From assembly GCF_020923435.1 (NCBI RefSeq), contig NZ_CP087263.1, positions 1,817,970-1,881,969 on the forward strand: DNA of 64,000 bases. The letters run 5' to 3'. Shown in pieces: positions 1-8,404 of the stretch; the first letter of the stretch is position 1; the number at the start of each line of letters is the position of its first letter. A program made the translations under genes and the position numbers. The notes beneath the pieces were generated by a model. The model ran no database searches. It was not told the origin of the DNA and saw only the letters and a list, made by a program, of their open reading frames with translations. This DNA is from Brevibacillus humidisoli (GTDB lineage: Bacteria > Bacillota > Bacilli > Brevibacillales > Brevibacillaceae).

Positions 1-332
1 TGGAAATTCTCGGACAGGAATACATCCGCACAGCGCGCAGCAAAGGTCTGCGAGAAGCGATTGTGATCAATAAACACGCCTTTCGCAACGCGTTGATCCC
101 GGTCGTCACCATCATGGCCCTGCAGACCTCCACTTTGATCGGTGGCACCTTGATCACCGAAACGATCTTTTCTTGGCCGGGCATGGGGCAGTTGGTGATT
201 CAGGCAGTCAACACACGCGATATGGCCATTGTACAGGCGGCTGTATTTGTGATTGCCCTATTAGTGATCGCAAGCAATCTAATGGCTGATCTGGTATATC
301 GCTATCTCGATCCGCGCATCAAATACGACTGA
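1..332 (+). CDS. dppB: Dipeptide/oligopeptide ABC transporter permease, DppB type (C-terminal part)
   Basis: The gene enters from outside the window; frame 3 is open from the first base to the TGA at 330-332. The visible residues contain the cytoplasmic EAA-loop signature of ABC importers (EYIRTARSKGLREA, encoded upstream of base 63) followed by NALIPVVT and the typical ending DPRIKYD. The product is a membrane subunit that, with DppC, forms the channel through which peptides bound by an extracellular binding protein are taken up. A GTG at 63 is internal and is not the start. The next permease gene begins 18 bases downstream, so these are one operon. The substrate-binding protein is not in the window. 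The family is certain; the exact substrate (dipeptide, oligopeptide or nickel) is not. Confidence 0.9.
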   Translation, partial: EILGQEYIRTARSKGLREAIVINKHAFRNALIPVVTIMALQTSTLIGGTLITETIFSWPGMGQLVIQAVNTRDMAIVQAAVFVIALLVIASNLMADLVYRYLDPRIKYD

Positions 333-350
333 GCGAGGGGGGAGCAAACA

Positions 351-1279
351 ATGTCGGCAACGACGGAAACGCAAACGGGTGTGACCGATTGCCAACCGGC
401 CGCAGCGCCGCATCGCGGTTGGCGGGTGCCGGTTCGCCAACTCTGGAAAAGCAAAACGGGCAGCTTAGGATTGCTGATTATCATCGGGGCCATGTTGATG
501 TCGCTTTCTGCCGATTGGCTTGCCCCATATGACCCGGTCCAAACAAATGCGGCCAAACGACTTACGCCGCCGATGTGGCTGGAGGGGGGGCGGCTCAGTT
601 TCCCTTAGGGACGGACAATCTGGGCAGAGACGTACTGAGCAGGATCATCTACGGGTCGCAGGTCTCTTTGCTGGTTGGCATTTGTGCTGTTGTCGTTGCG
701 GGTATCATCGGTGTGATTCTCGGGCTTGTTTCCGGTTATTACGGGGGATGGATCGACCATCTGATCATGCGGATCGTCGATGCCTTTCTAGCTATTCCCA
801 ACATCCTGTTTATGCTGGTAGTCCTGACGATAATGGGGCCTAGCTTGCCAACATTGATCCTCGTGTTGGGGATCACCAACTGGGTGACCTATGCGCGGAT
901 CGTGCGTTCAGAAGTGTTAAGCATCAAGGAACGTGACTATGTCAGGGCCGCCCGTTCGGTTGGCGCAAAAGATGTGCGGATTATTTTCACTCATATTCTG
1001 CCCAATGTTGCCGCTTCCTTTATCGTCGTCTCTACACTTAGCGTGGCTACGACAATTATCTTGGAAGCCTCCCTGAGTTTCTTAGGTTTGGGGATTCAGC
1101 CGCCGACTGTTTCGTGGGGCGGGATGCTGAGCGATGGCAGGCAGTATTTGGCTACCAGTTGGTGGGTAGCCACTTTCCCCGGCATTGCCATCACCGTCAC
1201 GGTACTCGGTATCATCTTCTTGGGGGACTGGCTGCGCGACATTCTGGACCCACGCCTGAAATCAGGAATGTCCAGATAG
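351..1279 (+). pseudogene. dppC: Dipeptide ABC transporter permease DppC, frameshifted
   Basis: The second membrane subunit of the peptide importer, read in two frames. The first piece (351-608) carries the N-terminal cytoplasmic segment, TM1 and the periplasmic entry ending in LAPYDPVQTNAAKRLTPP. The second piece (from about 590 to 1279) carries FPLGTDNLGRDVLSRIIYG, the remaining helices, the EAA loop RDYVRAARSVGAKD and the ending ILDPRLKSGMSR. Both ends are those of a normal DppC of about 300 residues. The frames would join if the G7 run at 584-590 were G8. Start ATG 351 follows a GGGGGGAG ribosome binding site. Either a real slippage mutation or a homopolymer sequencing error; since the downstream part is fully conserved, error or very recent inactivation is likely. 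Confidence 0.85.
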
Positions 1280-1301
1280 ACCGAACAGAGAGGAGGGACA
1301 T

Positions 1302-2279
1302 GTGGTGGGAGCAATCCTACTGCAGGTTTCAAACCTGCGAACCATTTTCAAAACGGAGGCGGGGATTGTACCATCTGTAAATGATGTCACCTTTTCGATC
1401 GCAAAAGGAGAGATATTGGCGATCGTAGGCGAATCGGGCTGCGGGAAAAGCGTCACCTCGCTATCCATCATGGGACTCGTCTCTTCTCCTGGAGAGGTGA
1501 CGGAGGGAGAAATCCTGTTTGACGGCACTAATCTGCTTCGTCTGCGCAAGCGAGAGATGCGCAAACTACGGGGCAGGAGACTCTCGATGATCTTCCAGGA
1601 GCCGATGAGCTCTTTAAACCCGGTCTTTTCGATTGGCAGCCAGTTGGGGGAAGTGTTTCGCCTTCATCAGAGGCTGGATAAACGACAAGCACGGCTGCGC
1701 AGTATTGAGATGTTGGCTCAGGTGGGTATTGCCCATCCGGAATCGGTCGTCGATTCGTTTCCTCATCAACTCTCCGGAGGCATGCGGCAGCGGGTCATGA
1801 TCGCCATGGCACTGGCTTGCAACCCTGATTTACTGATTGCTGACGAGCCGACGACCGCTCTTGATGTTACGATCCAGGCCCAGATCCTCCACCTGTTGAA
1901 ACAGCAAAACAGCCAGACTGCCACCAGCATGATCCTGATCACTCACGACCTAGGTGTCGTGGCAGAGATGGCGCACCGCGTCCTCGTCATGTATGCCGGA
2001 GAAGTGGTGGAGGAAGCTTCCGTGTACCAGCTGTTTGCGAATCCTCGTCATCCGTATACAAAAGGACTGCTGTCCTCTCTGCCCAGACTAGATGAACAGC
2101 GGGATCAATTGGACGCGATTCCTGGCACCGTCCCTCATCCACTGGCGATGCCGCAGGGCTGCACTTTTCACCCACGCTGCCCGCTGGCTGCCAAGTCATG
2201 CAGAGAGCAGAAGCCGGAGCTGACCGATGCTGCGCCAGCTCATCGGGTGCGTTGCTTTTTTGCCGGAGGAGGGGTGTAA
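1302..2279 (+). CDS. dppD: Peptide ABC transporter ATP-binding protein, DppD type
   Basis: A 325-residue cytoplasmic ATPase that energises peptide import. It shows Walker [10 protein letters not shown]-loop [13 protein letters not shown] signature LSGGMRQRV, Walker [13 protein letters not shown] and the H-loop THDLGVV, all intact. The C-terminal oligopeptide/dipeptide extension with HPRCP and a Cys pair ([14 protein letters not shown]) is characteristic of DppD/OppD and distinguishes it from sugar or amino-acid ATPases. The GTG start at 1302 lies five bases after AGGAGG (1291-1296); a second GTG follows at 1305. It lies 22 bases after dppC and abuts dppF. Confidence 0.92.
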   Translation: MVGAILLQVSNLRTIFKTEAGIVPSVNDVTFSIAKGEILAIVGESGCGKSVTSLSIMGLVSSPGEVTEGEILFDGTNLLRLRKREMRKLRGRRLSMIFQEPMSSLNPVFSIGSQLGEVFRLHQRLDKRQARLRSIEMLAQVGIAHPESVVDSFPHQLSGGMRQRVMIAMALACNPDLLIADEPTTALDVTIQAQILHLLKQQNSQTATSMILITHDLGVVAEMAHRVLVMYAGEVVEEASVYQLFANPRHPYTKGLLSSLPRLDEQRDQLDAIPGTVPHPLAMPQGCTFHPRCPLAAKSCREQKPELTDAAPAHRVRCFFAGGGV

Positions 2280-3266
2280 GTGAATCGGCAACAAGAGTTT
2301 GTGGAACCACTGCTCGAAGTAAAAGGGTTAGCAAAACACTTTCCCGTCAAACGGGGGATATTCTCGCGAAAGATGGGCTATGTGCGGGCAGTGGACGGTG
2401 TCGATTTTGCCGTTCGTCGAGGAGAAACGCTGGGAATTGTGGGGGAATCAGGGTGCGGCAAGTCGACAACTGGACAAATGGTACTGCAGTTATTGGAACC
2501 GACAGCAGGGGAGATTTGGTTCGAAGGGAACAATCTGCGAACGCTGGGCAAGGAACAGCTTCGTCAGGTACGGCGCAACTTGCAGATGATCTTCCAAGAC
2601 CCGTTCTCGTCGCTAAATCCGCGGATGAGGGTGGAAAATATTGTTGCCGAGCCCTTAAAGGTGCACGGTTTGTACAAGGGAAGAGAACTGCGGGAGCAGG
2701 TGGCCGAATTGCTTCGATTGGTCGGACTGGGTGAACATCACATGAGTCGTCACCCACATGAATTTAGTGGCGGGCAGCGGCAGCGGGTCGGCATAGCCAG
2801 AGCATTGGCACTCAGACCAAAATTGATCGTCTGTGACGAGCCGGTATCAGCGCTAGATGTCTCGATTCAGTCGCAAATCCTCAATCTGCTAAAAACATTG
2901 CAAAGAGAACGACAGCTTACGTATCTATTTATCGCCCATGGGCTCCCAGCGGTCAAGCACATTAGTGACCGAATCGCGGTGATGTATCTGGGGAAAATAG
3001 TCGAATTGGCAGATCGCGACAAACTGTTTGCCACCCCTAAACATCCTTATACCCAAGCATTGCTCTCGGCGGTTCCGATCCCGGACCCTACCCAGCGAGG
3101 AGAACGAATCATCCTGCAGGGAGACCTGCCTCATCCGGCCAATCCGCCGCAAGGCTGCTCCTTTCATACCCGCTGCCCATATGTACAGGCTATATGTCGG
3201 GAACAGGCTCCTACTCTTCAACAGCAGGGAGAGGGGCAGATGGCAGCTTGCCACTTTCCGTTGTAG
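2280..3266 (+). CDS. dppF: Peptide ABC transporter ATP-binding protein, DppF type
   Basis: A 328-residue ATPase, partner of DppD. It shows Walker [11 protein letters not shown]-loop [12 protein letters not shown], signature [15 protein letters not shown], Walker [15 protein letters not shown] and the C-terminal peptide-transporter extension with [11 protein letters not shown] start at 2280 directly abuts the dppD stop, with GGAGGAGGGG just upstream inside dppD. One oddity: the H-loop reads FIAHGLPAV where the family almost always has AHDL(S/A)VV. The switch histidine is kept but the following aspartate has become glycine and the next Ser/Ala a proline. Function may be impaired, in line with the frameshift in dppC, or this is tolerated variation. 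Confidence 0.9.
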   Translation: MNRQQEFVEPLLEVKGLAKHFPVKRGIFSRKMGYVRAVDGVDFAVRRGETLGIVGESGCGKSTTGQMVLQLLEPTAGEIWFEGNNLRTLGKEQLRQVRRNLQMIFQDPFSSLNPRMRVENIVAEPLKVHGLYKGRELREQVAELLRLVGLGEHHMSRHPHEFSGGQRQRVGIARALALRPKLIVCDEPVSALDVSIQSQILNLLKTLQRERQLTYLFIAHGLPAVKHISDRIAVMYLGKIVELADRDKLFATPKHPYTQALLSAVPIPDPTQRGERIILQGDLPHPANPPQGCSFHTRCPYVQAICREQAPTLQQQGEGQMAACHFPL

Positions 3267-3713
3267 ATGAGTTTGCGGACTTCGGCAAGTTCGCGGCCTA
3301 CTCTGACAGCTAGGGGAGCAGCGCCTTTACGTATGCCCTTGGGGCTGGATGCAGTCGCACTTATGCTGTCCCTGCTTTCAAACGAAACAAGTCCGTCCAA
3401 AGAAGAGTTTAAAGACCCTTATCCCTTCTCAATTATAAGCCTCGTCAATGCTGCGATTATAAGAAGTGAACAATTCTGCCACAGCATCCTTCCGCGGAAG
3501 GATGCTGTTTTGGTTGTTGTGAGTCCAGCATGGGCGGATAATCGTCGCTTATTCAGCATCATTCATTCTGCCTTTGCTATACTTGACTTTAATATAGCTT
3601 ATCAGGTCCGAATGCCTTGCCGCTTGGTGACGAGGCAGAGCGGCAACATCGCGTGGGAAGCGATCCCATGTTTGGCGTACGCGAATGATTCAAGACCCTT
3701 CGGGAGGTAACGA
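3267..3713. other. Intergenic region after the dpp operon
   Basis: A 447-base stretch without a convincing gene. A reading frame of 147 codons runs through it on the plus strand, but it lacks a good ribosome binding site at its start, has no recognisable domain and is interrupted by a perfect palindrome, so I do not call it. The only clear element is the palindrome at 3481-3508. The last 15 bases hold the GGGAGG ribosome binding site of the next gene. Confidence 0.6.
3481..3513 (+). terminator. Probable terminator of the dpp operon
   Basis: A perfect 28-base palindrome (two 13-base arms, centre CG) spans 3481-3508 and is followed by TTTGGTTGTTG. The stem is GC-rich (CATCCTTCC/GGAAGGATG). The T-run is interrupted, so termination may be partial. 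Confidence 0.55.
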
Positions 3714-4040
3714 ATGAACCCTTTTACAGAAAAAGTGGTAGAGATCATCAAACAGATACCCGCGGGACGAGTGATGACGTATGGGCAAATCGCAGCACTA
3801 GCCGGAAGTCCGAGAGGGGCGAGACAAGTGGTCAGAATTTTGCATGCCATGAGCCGAAAGCACCGTCTTCCCTGGCATCGAGTGATCAATGCCAAGGGGC
3901 AGATCGCTCTGCAAGACCCTGACATGCACTCGCTGCAAAAGCTGCTTTTACTCGGAGAAGGGATCGAATTGATGGATGATCGCACTGTTAGCTTAGAACA
4001 TTATCAATACCATCCGATGGCCGGCAACATGGCAGAATGA
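3714..4040 (+). CDS. Alkyltransferase-like (ATL) DNA repair protein
   Basis: A 108-residue protein of the O6-methylguanine-DNA methyltransferase C-terminal family, with the helix-turn-helix segment YGQIAALAGSPRGARQVVRIL and the active-site region LPWHRVINAKG. The catalytic cysteine of the methyltransferase motif PCHRV is replaced by tryptophan (W54). This is the hallmark of ATL proteins, which bind O6-alkylguanine lesions without repairing them and hand them to nucleotide excision repair. Length fits the ATL group (about 100-110 residues). ATG start at 3714 follows GGGAGG at 3702-3707. It stands alone between two unrelated units. Confident family call; the repair role is inferred from characterised ATLs. 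Confidence 0.88.
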   Translation: MNPFTEKVVEIIKQIPAGRVMTYGQIAALAGSPRGARQVVRILHAMSRKHRLPWHRVINAKGQIALQDPDMHSLQKLLLLGEGIELMDDRTVSLEHYQYHPMAGNMAE

Positions 4041-4207
4041 CTCATGACTACCCTGCAGTGAAATGTTGATTCAACCGCTGCTGCACGTAACCACAGCCCG
4101 GAGTTTCAACACATTTAGATCGCACCGCCTCTTTACATGAAAGGGAATTCAGGATACCGTTGAAAAGGATAGACTAGATCCGGATCACCGAAAAAAGGAG
4201 TTTTACT

Positions 4208-4909
4208 GTGAAAAATGATGCAACCCGGAAAACGAGCGGGGCTCCGCTTGATCACCTGACGGCAATCAAGCGAGCGCTTATCGTGACTTCGGTGTCCGCC
4301 GAAGCAGATGCGGTCAGACGAGGATTGGGTGACTCTCAGCGGTTTGACGTTCTGGTAGGGGGCGTCGGCCTTGCCGCTGCTGCAGCCAGCACGGCAACTG
4401 CGTTGACGTCCGCCCCATATGACTTGGTCGTATGTGCTGGGATCGGCGGCGCTTTTGCGGGCAAGGCGGAAGTCGGCTCGCTTGTTGTCGCTAGCGAAAT
4501 CGTCGCGGCCGACCTGGGAGCGGAGACCCCGGAAGGCTTCTGCAGTCTGGACAAGCTGGGTTTTGGTTCGACCCGGATTCCCGTCGATGCAAAGCTGGCC
4601 AGCAGAGTGACTGAGGAACTGATTAGAGCGGGACTGCCGGTTAGCTTGGGGCCGGTACTAAGTGTCTCCACTGTAACCGGAACCGCTGCAACGGCTGATC
4701 AATTAAGCACGCGAATACCCGGTGCGACTGCAGAGGCGATGGAAGGCTATGGCGTAGCAGTGGCGGCGCAAGCACAAGGCGTACCGGTTTTGGAAATAAG
4801 AGCGATCTCCAACCCCGTTGGCCCACGCGATCGGACTTCCTGGCGAATAAAAGAAGCGCTTTCCATGTTGGAAGCAGCAAGTTCAGTATTACTGGAGGAA
4901 TTACCATGA
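4208..4909 (+). CDS. mqnB: Futalosine hydrolase
   Basis: A 233-residue nucleoside phosphorylase-fold enzyme that cleaves futalosine to dehypoxanthine futalosine and hypoxanthine in the alternative (futalosine) menaquinone pathway. Visible family features are GGVGLAAAAAS near residue 50, VVCAGIGGAF near 80, and AEAMEGYGVAVAA with the substrate-binding Met-Glu followed by EIRAISNPVGPRDR. GTG start at 4208 is supported by AAAAAAGGAG at 4191-4200. Its stop overlaps the start of mqnD (ATGA), so they are translationally coupled. The pairing with mqnD makes the assignment firm; mqnA, mqnC and mqnE are not in the window. Confidence 0.92.
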   Translation: MKNDATRKTSGAPLDHLTAIKRALIVTSVSAEADAVRRGLGDSQRFDVLVGGVGLAAAAASTATALTSAPYDLVVCAGIGGAFAGKAEVGSLVVASEIVAADLGAETPEGFCSLDKLGFGSTRIPVDAKLASRVTEELIRAGLPVSLGPVLSVSTVTGTAATADQLSTRIPGATAEAMEGYGVAVAAQAQGVPVLEIRAISNPVGPRDRTSWRIKEALSMLEAASSVLLEELP

Positions 4910-5751
4910 ATATCGCTTTTTCTCCCTGTCCCAATGACACCTTTGTCTTCCATGCCTGGGTGCACGGGTTGGTCCCTGGAGCGCCGGCACTGGACGTCAC
5001 CTACGCAGACATCGATATCACCAACGGTATGGCGACAAGCGGCACCGGCCCGGACGTTCTCAAGATATCATATGCAGCACTGCCATGGGTTCTGTCGGAG
5101 TACGCCTTGCTCCCTTGCGGAGGTGCGCTGGGCAGAGGATGCGGCCCACTCGTTTTGACAAATGGTACGACGATCCGCGATCCGAGGGATTTGTCCGGCC
5201 GACGGGTCGCTGTTCCCAGTGAACGATCGACAGCTTATTTGCTGTTCCGGCTGTGGGCGGCTCAACACGTGCCGGGAGGCGTCGGTGAGATCGTGATCAT
5301 GCCGTTTCATCAAATCATGCCAGCCGTGCGGGATGGAGAGATCGACGCTGGGCTTGTCATCCACGAGGCGCGGTTTACCTATCCCTCTTACGGTCTTTAC
5401 ATGCTGACTGACTTGGGCAGTTGGTGGGAAACAGACACCGGACTGCCAATCCCGCTGGGAGCCATCATCGCTCGCCGTTCACTCGACCTGGATGCGATTG
5501 CCGGCTGGGTTCGTACCTCTGTCGAGTACGCATGGGCCAACCCGGATGCGTCCAGATCATACGTATTGAACCATGCCCAGGAGATGGACCCAGAAGTGGC
5601 ACAAGCGCATATCGACTTATACGTCAACTCGTTTACCGCCAACCTGGGTGAAGAAGGGTATGGAGCAGTTGCCGCGCTGCTAGGCAGAGCGGCAGCAGCA
5701 GGGCTTGTACCAAGTATAAACCTACCGGAGGCACTATACGCCAAACGATGA
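4906..5751 (+). CDS. mqnD: 1,4-dihydroxy-6-naphthoate synthase
   Basis: A 281-residue periplasmic-binding-protein-like enzyme that converts cyclic dehypoxanthine futalosine to 1,4-dihydroxy-6-naphthoate. The N-terminus IAFSPCPNDTFVFHAW is diagnostic of MqnD. Other family segments are DVLKISYAALPWVL, GCGPLVLT, GRRVAVPSERSTAYLLFRLW and the segment around DAGLVIHEARFTY, whose histidine is the proposed catalytic base. The ATG at 4906 overlaps the mqnB stop by four bases. It ends 82 bases before the nitroreductase gene with no obvious terminator between. Confidence 0.93.
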   Translation: MNIAFSPCPNDTFVFHAWVHGLVPGAPALDVTYADIDITNGMATSGTGPDVLKISYAALPWVLSEYALLPCGGALGRGCGPLVLTNGTTIRDPRDLSGRRVAVPSERSTAYLLFRLWAAQHVPGGVGEIVIMPFHQIMPAVRDGEIDAGLVIHEARFTYPSYGLYMLTDLGSWWETDTGLPIPLGAIIARRSLDLDAIAGWVRTSVEYAWANPDASRSYVLNHAQEMDPEVAQAHIDLYVNSFTANLGEEGYGAVAALLGRAAAAGLVPSINLPEALYAKR

Positions 5752-5833
5752 CCTGGATTATGCCAGATCATTTGTATCCTTTGTCCAATCAGTCGATAAT
5801 AGTCAGGGATGGATAGAGAAGAGGTGATCGAAG

Positions 5834-6571
5834 ATGAATTCCGTTATCCAATTGATGCAGCAGCACCGCTCCATCAGACGATTTAAACCGGATCAGATTC
5901 CTCCTGATCAGGTAGATTTGATCTTGCGCAGTGCACAGTCTGCTTCTACCTCCAGCAATGTACAGGCCTATAGCATCATTGGCGTTACCGATCCGGCGAT
6001 GAAAAAGGAGTTGGCAATCCTGGTCGGCAACCAACCGTACGTCGAACAGTGCCCGCTGTTTCTGGTCTGGTGTGCCGATCTGCTGAGGCTGCGTCATTCT
6101 TGCGAGAGGGAGCAGGTGGAGATGGTTCACGGCACGATGGAAAACTTCATCGTCGCTACTGTCGATGTGGCGCTGGCAGCACAAAATGCGGCCATCGCCG
6201 CAGAGTCTTTGGGCCTAGGCATCGTCTATATCGGCGGTATCCGCAACCACCCCCGCGAAGTGTCTCGCTTGCTGCAGATCCCGGAACTGGTTTATCCGGT
6301 ATTTGGGATGTGTCTCGGCTATCCCGATCAAGACCCGGATCGGAGACCGCGGCTTCCTCTCGAAGCGGTGTACCATCAAAACGTCTATTCCACTCAGCGC
6401 TTTGATCAGGCGATTGAGGAGTATAATACAGTGATGCGAGAATATTACCGCCACCGCACGGGAGGAAAGCGGGATACGACATGGTCTCAGGAGATGAGCG
6501 AAAAGTTTAGACAAGCAACACGGCAGCATATGCGCTCCTTTTTAGAGGAACAAGGATATGGGTTCGAGTGA
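5834..6571 (+). CDS. NAD(P)H-dependent flavin oxidoreductase, NfrA-type nitroreductase
   Basis: A 245-residue member of the nitroreductase family. The FMN-phosphate binding segment HRSIRRFKPDQIP sits at the N-terminus, SASTSSNVQAYSIIGV contains the second flavin-contact region, and the long middle helix with VDVALAAQNAAIAAESLGLG followed by YIGGIRNHP and GMCLGYPDQ is typical of NfrA/oxygen-insensitive NADPH nitroreductases. ATG 5834 follows AAGAGGTGATCG. Likely a cytoplasmic FMN enzyme acting on quinones, nitro compounds or flavins; the physiological substrate cannot be told from sequence. Confidence 0.88.
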   Translation: MNSVIQLMQQHRSIRRFKPDQIPPDQVDLILRSAQSASTSSNVQAYSIIGVTDPAMKKELAILVGNQPYVEQCPLFLVWCADLLRLRHSCEREQVEMVHGTMENFIVATVDVALAAQNAAIAAESLGLGIVYIGGIRNHPREVSRLLQIPELVYPVFGMCLGYPDQDPDRRPRLPLEAVYHQNVYSTQRFDQAIEEYNTVMREYYRHRTGGKRDTTWSQEMSEKFRQATRQHMRSFLEEQGYGFE

Positions 6572-6696
6572 GCCCACATCCCTGTTCTTTTTTAATGCCT
6601 ACCAATACCACGCCTGCTTTGGTCCAACCGTCATTTCAAGAAAAAAAGGGATCAGCAGCAACAAAAGGAAAAAACAATTCAGTCATCGAACAGAAC

Positions 6697-6748
6697 TTGA
6701 CACGCAACCGATTGGTTTCGTATAATGCAAAACGAAACTGATCGGTTT
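6697..6748 (+). promoter_or_regulatory. Sigma-A promoter with twin palindromic operators
   Basis: TTGACA (6697-6702), an 18-base spacer and TATAAT (6721-6726) form an almost perfect housekeeping promoter. AACCGATTGGTTTCG at 6706-6720 in the spacer and its near mirror image CGAAACTGATCGGTTT at 6733-6748 flank the -10 box; each is itself a palindrome of the AACCGATNGGTT kind used by many TetR-family repressors. The arrangement predicts tight repression of the gene at 6775, but no TetR gene is visible nearby. Confidence 0.75.
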
Positions 6749-6774
6749 CATTACAGCAAGAAGGGAATGATCCC

Positions 6775-7167
6775 ATGTCAGCAGAGTTGTTGAAAAAAAT
6801 GCATTATAAGTCAGGTCGAGCTGTTGTTCTGAATGCACCTGACGGATATCGATTAGGTATTGAAACCGATGAGGTATTCGGTGATGAAACAGACGGGAAG
6901 TATGATTTTGTCCAACTTTTTGTAAACAACGCGGCGGAAGTTGAGAAATGGCTGCCCAAGGTGATTGGGATGCTAAACGAGGATGCCGTATTCTGGATCA
7001 CATATCCAAAGCAAAGTACCAAGATCAAGACCGATATCAACCGGGACAGTCTTGCTCAGATGGTGCAGAATCAATCACCATACAGAGCCGTCAGTAATGT
7101 AGCGGTTAACGAAAAGTGGTCAGCCTTGCGCTTCCGTCCCCAGGACAAAGCGAAAGCAAGAAAGTAA
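6775..7167 (+). CDS. Conserved hypothetical protein, DUF3052-like
   Basis: A 130-residue soluble protein. It resembles the family found beside SRPBCC/ArsR genes in Bacilli, with the recognisable elements SGRAVVLNAPDGY, a central VEKWLPKVIGML...AVFWITYPKQSTKIKTDINRD and a final WSALRFRP. I do not know a biochemical function. ATG 6775 follows AAGAAGGGAATGATCCC. Its transcription starts from the promoter with twin operators just upstream, and the SRPBCC and ArsR genes follow at 28 and 1 bases, so the three genes probably form one unit. Confidence 0.65.
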   Translation: MSAELLKKMHYKSGRAVVLNAPDGYRLGIETDEVFGDETDGKYDFVQLFVNNAAEVEKWLPKVIGMLNEDAVFWITYPKQSTKIKTDINRDSLAQMVQNQSPYRAVSNVAVNEKWSALRFRPQDKAKARK

Positions 7168-7195
7168 ATCGATTACGGACTGCGAGGGATGAAAG

Positions 7196-7621
7196 ATGGA
7201 AAACAAAAACCAACATACACTGCCGGACATCCGGCAAACCACTGTATTCAATGCTCCCATCGAGAAAGTATGGGCGGCTGTTGCCACATCGGAAGGCATC
7301 GCTGCTTGGTTCATGCCGAATGACTTTCAACCTGTACTCGGCCATGAATTCCACCTTAACGCGGGTCCATATGGCAAGTCACCCTGCAAAGTGACCGAAA
7401 TCGATCCGCCCAATCGCCTCTCCTTTAACTGGGATAAAGATTGGACCATTACCTTTGAATTAAAGGATCTTGATGGAAAAACGGAATTTACCCTGATTCA
7501 CTCAGGTTGGGATCCGGACAAGGTGACGGAATTCGGGGAGACTCACCAGATTGTACGTGACCGGATGGACCAGGGCTGGGTTGGTCTTGTCAAGAAGTTG
7601 GGCGCCTACGTAGAGGCTTGA
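7196..7621 (+). CDS. SRPBCC/AHSA1-domain protein
   Basis: A 141-residue START-like helix-grip protein of the Aha1 homology (AHSA1) family. It starts RQTTVFNAPIEKVWAAVATSEGIAAWFMPNDF, the usual opening of these proteins, and contains PCKVTEIDPPNRLSFNWD and ELKDLDGKTEFTLIHSGW. These domains bind hydrophobic ligands. ATG 7196 is preceded by GCGAGGGATGAAAG. One base separates it from the ArsR regulator; this SRPBCC-ArsR pairing is very common and usually co-regulated. Confidence 0.85.
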   Translation: MENKNQHTLPDIRQTTVFNAPIEKVWAAVATSEGIAAWFMPNDFQPVLGHEFHLNAGPYGKSPCKVTEIDPPNRLSFNWDKDWTITFELKDLDGKTEFTLIHSGWDPDKVTEFGETHQIVRDRMDQGWVGLVKKLGAYVEA

Positions 7622-7622
7622 G

Positions 7623-7994
7623 ATGGCTGCTGCACTGAAACATGACGTTTTCCAAGCGATCGCCGATCCTACCCGCCGCAAGCTGCTGAGATTGCTGGGA
7701 GATCAGGAGATGCCTGTCACAGTGATCAGCAACCACTTCCCGATGAGCCGGACGGCTGTGTCCAAGCACCTCCGCATTCTGTCAGAGGCCGGGCTCGTCA
7801 AACAACGGAAAGTGGGGCGGGAGACACGGTACCGGCTTGAACCGGAACCGCTGCAGGAGTTAAAGCGATGGCTCGCTTACTATGAACGGTTTTGGGAAAA
7901 TAAAATTACTGCACTTAGGCGCTATGTGGAGACCGACGACCTGGAGGAATCATCAGGACCTTTGCAAGTAGTTGAACAGAAGCAAGAGGACTAA
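7623..7994 (+). CDS. ArsR-family transcriptional regulator
   Basis: A 123-residue winged helix-turn-helix repressor. IADPTRRKLLRLLGDQEMPVTVI, MSRTAVSKHLRILSEAGLVKQRKVGRETRYRLEPEPL is the classic ArsR DNA-binding unit with recognition helix TAVSKHLRIL and wing RKVGRETRYRL. No metal-binding cysteine cluster is present, as in the SdpR/AHSA1-linked subgroup. It follows the SRPBCC gene by one base and probably senses the same compound. The terminator at 8041 ends the unit. Confidence 0.88.
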   Translation: MAAALKHDVFQAIADPTRRKLLRLLGDQEMPVTVISNHFPMSRTAVSKHLRILSEAGLVKQRKVGRETRYRLEPEPLQELKRWLAYYERFWENKITALRRYVETDDLEESSGPLQVVEQKQED

Positions 7995-8037
7995 TATCCG
8001 GAACACAGGTATACAAGAGCAAGCAACAATTGAGTTG

Positions 8038-8089
8038 AAAAGACCAGATTATGACTTGTACATCCAAGTCATAATCTGGTCTTTTTTTG
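8038..8089 (+). terminator. Rho-independent terminator
   Basis: A perfect 18-base-pair stem (8041-8058 with 8065-8082), loop TACATC, followed by seven T. It closes the 6775-7994 unit. The stem is unusually long and AT-containing but unambiguous. Confidence 0.93.
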
Positions 8090-8192
8090 TTGGACAGCGT
8101 CTCAACACACTCGGCAAGGGAAGCTCCTTTTTCATTTGGTTGTGACTAAAAATACCTTCTCAGGTGAAAATAAGGGTACTGGTTGAGAAGGG

Positions 8193-8379
8193 TTGTTTGT
8201 ATACGGTCAAGATATTCCCTTGCAGGACGTTGTAACAGCAGAGACCTCTGTTGTCTCACGCAATGATGCGGGAGGTCACGAAAAGAAAGAGTTTATGTAC
8301 ATGCATGGGAAAGAAATCCCTCTTGAGAATATCACAGATTGACAAAGATGCGGACGCAGCTGTGAGCGAAGCGGAATAA
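8193..8379 (+). pseudogene. Small unknown reading frame, apparently frameshifted
   Basis: From a TTG at 8193 a 49-codon frame runs to a TGA at 8340-8342. It has an internal near-repeat: YGQDIPLQDVVT early and HGKEIPLENITD at the end. If one frame is skipped at about 8339, translation continues as [12 protein letters not shown] to a TAA at 8377-8379, just before the azoreductase ribosome binding site. Composition looks protein-like in both pieces. No good ribosome binding site precedes the TTG and the 5' end may be missing. I do not recognise the family. Confidence 0.35.
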
Positions 8380-8404
8380 CTACTTAGAGAGGGATGGGAT
8401 AGCA

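Noticed and set aside
3267-3710. 147-codon plus-strand frame after dppF
   Set aside because: No ribosome binding site, no domain, Ser/Arg-rich composition typical of chance frames, and it is crossed by the palindrome at 3481-3508.
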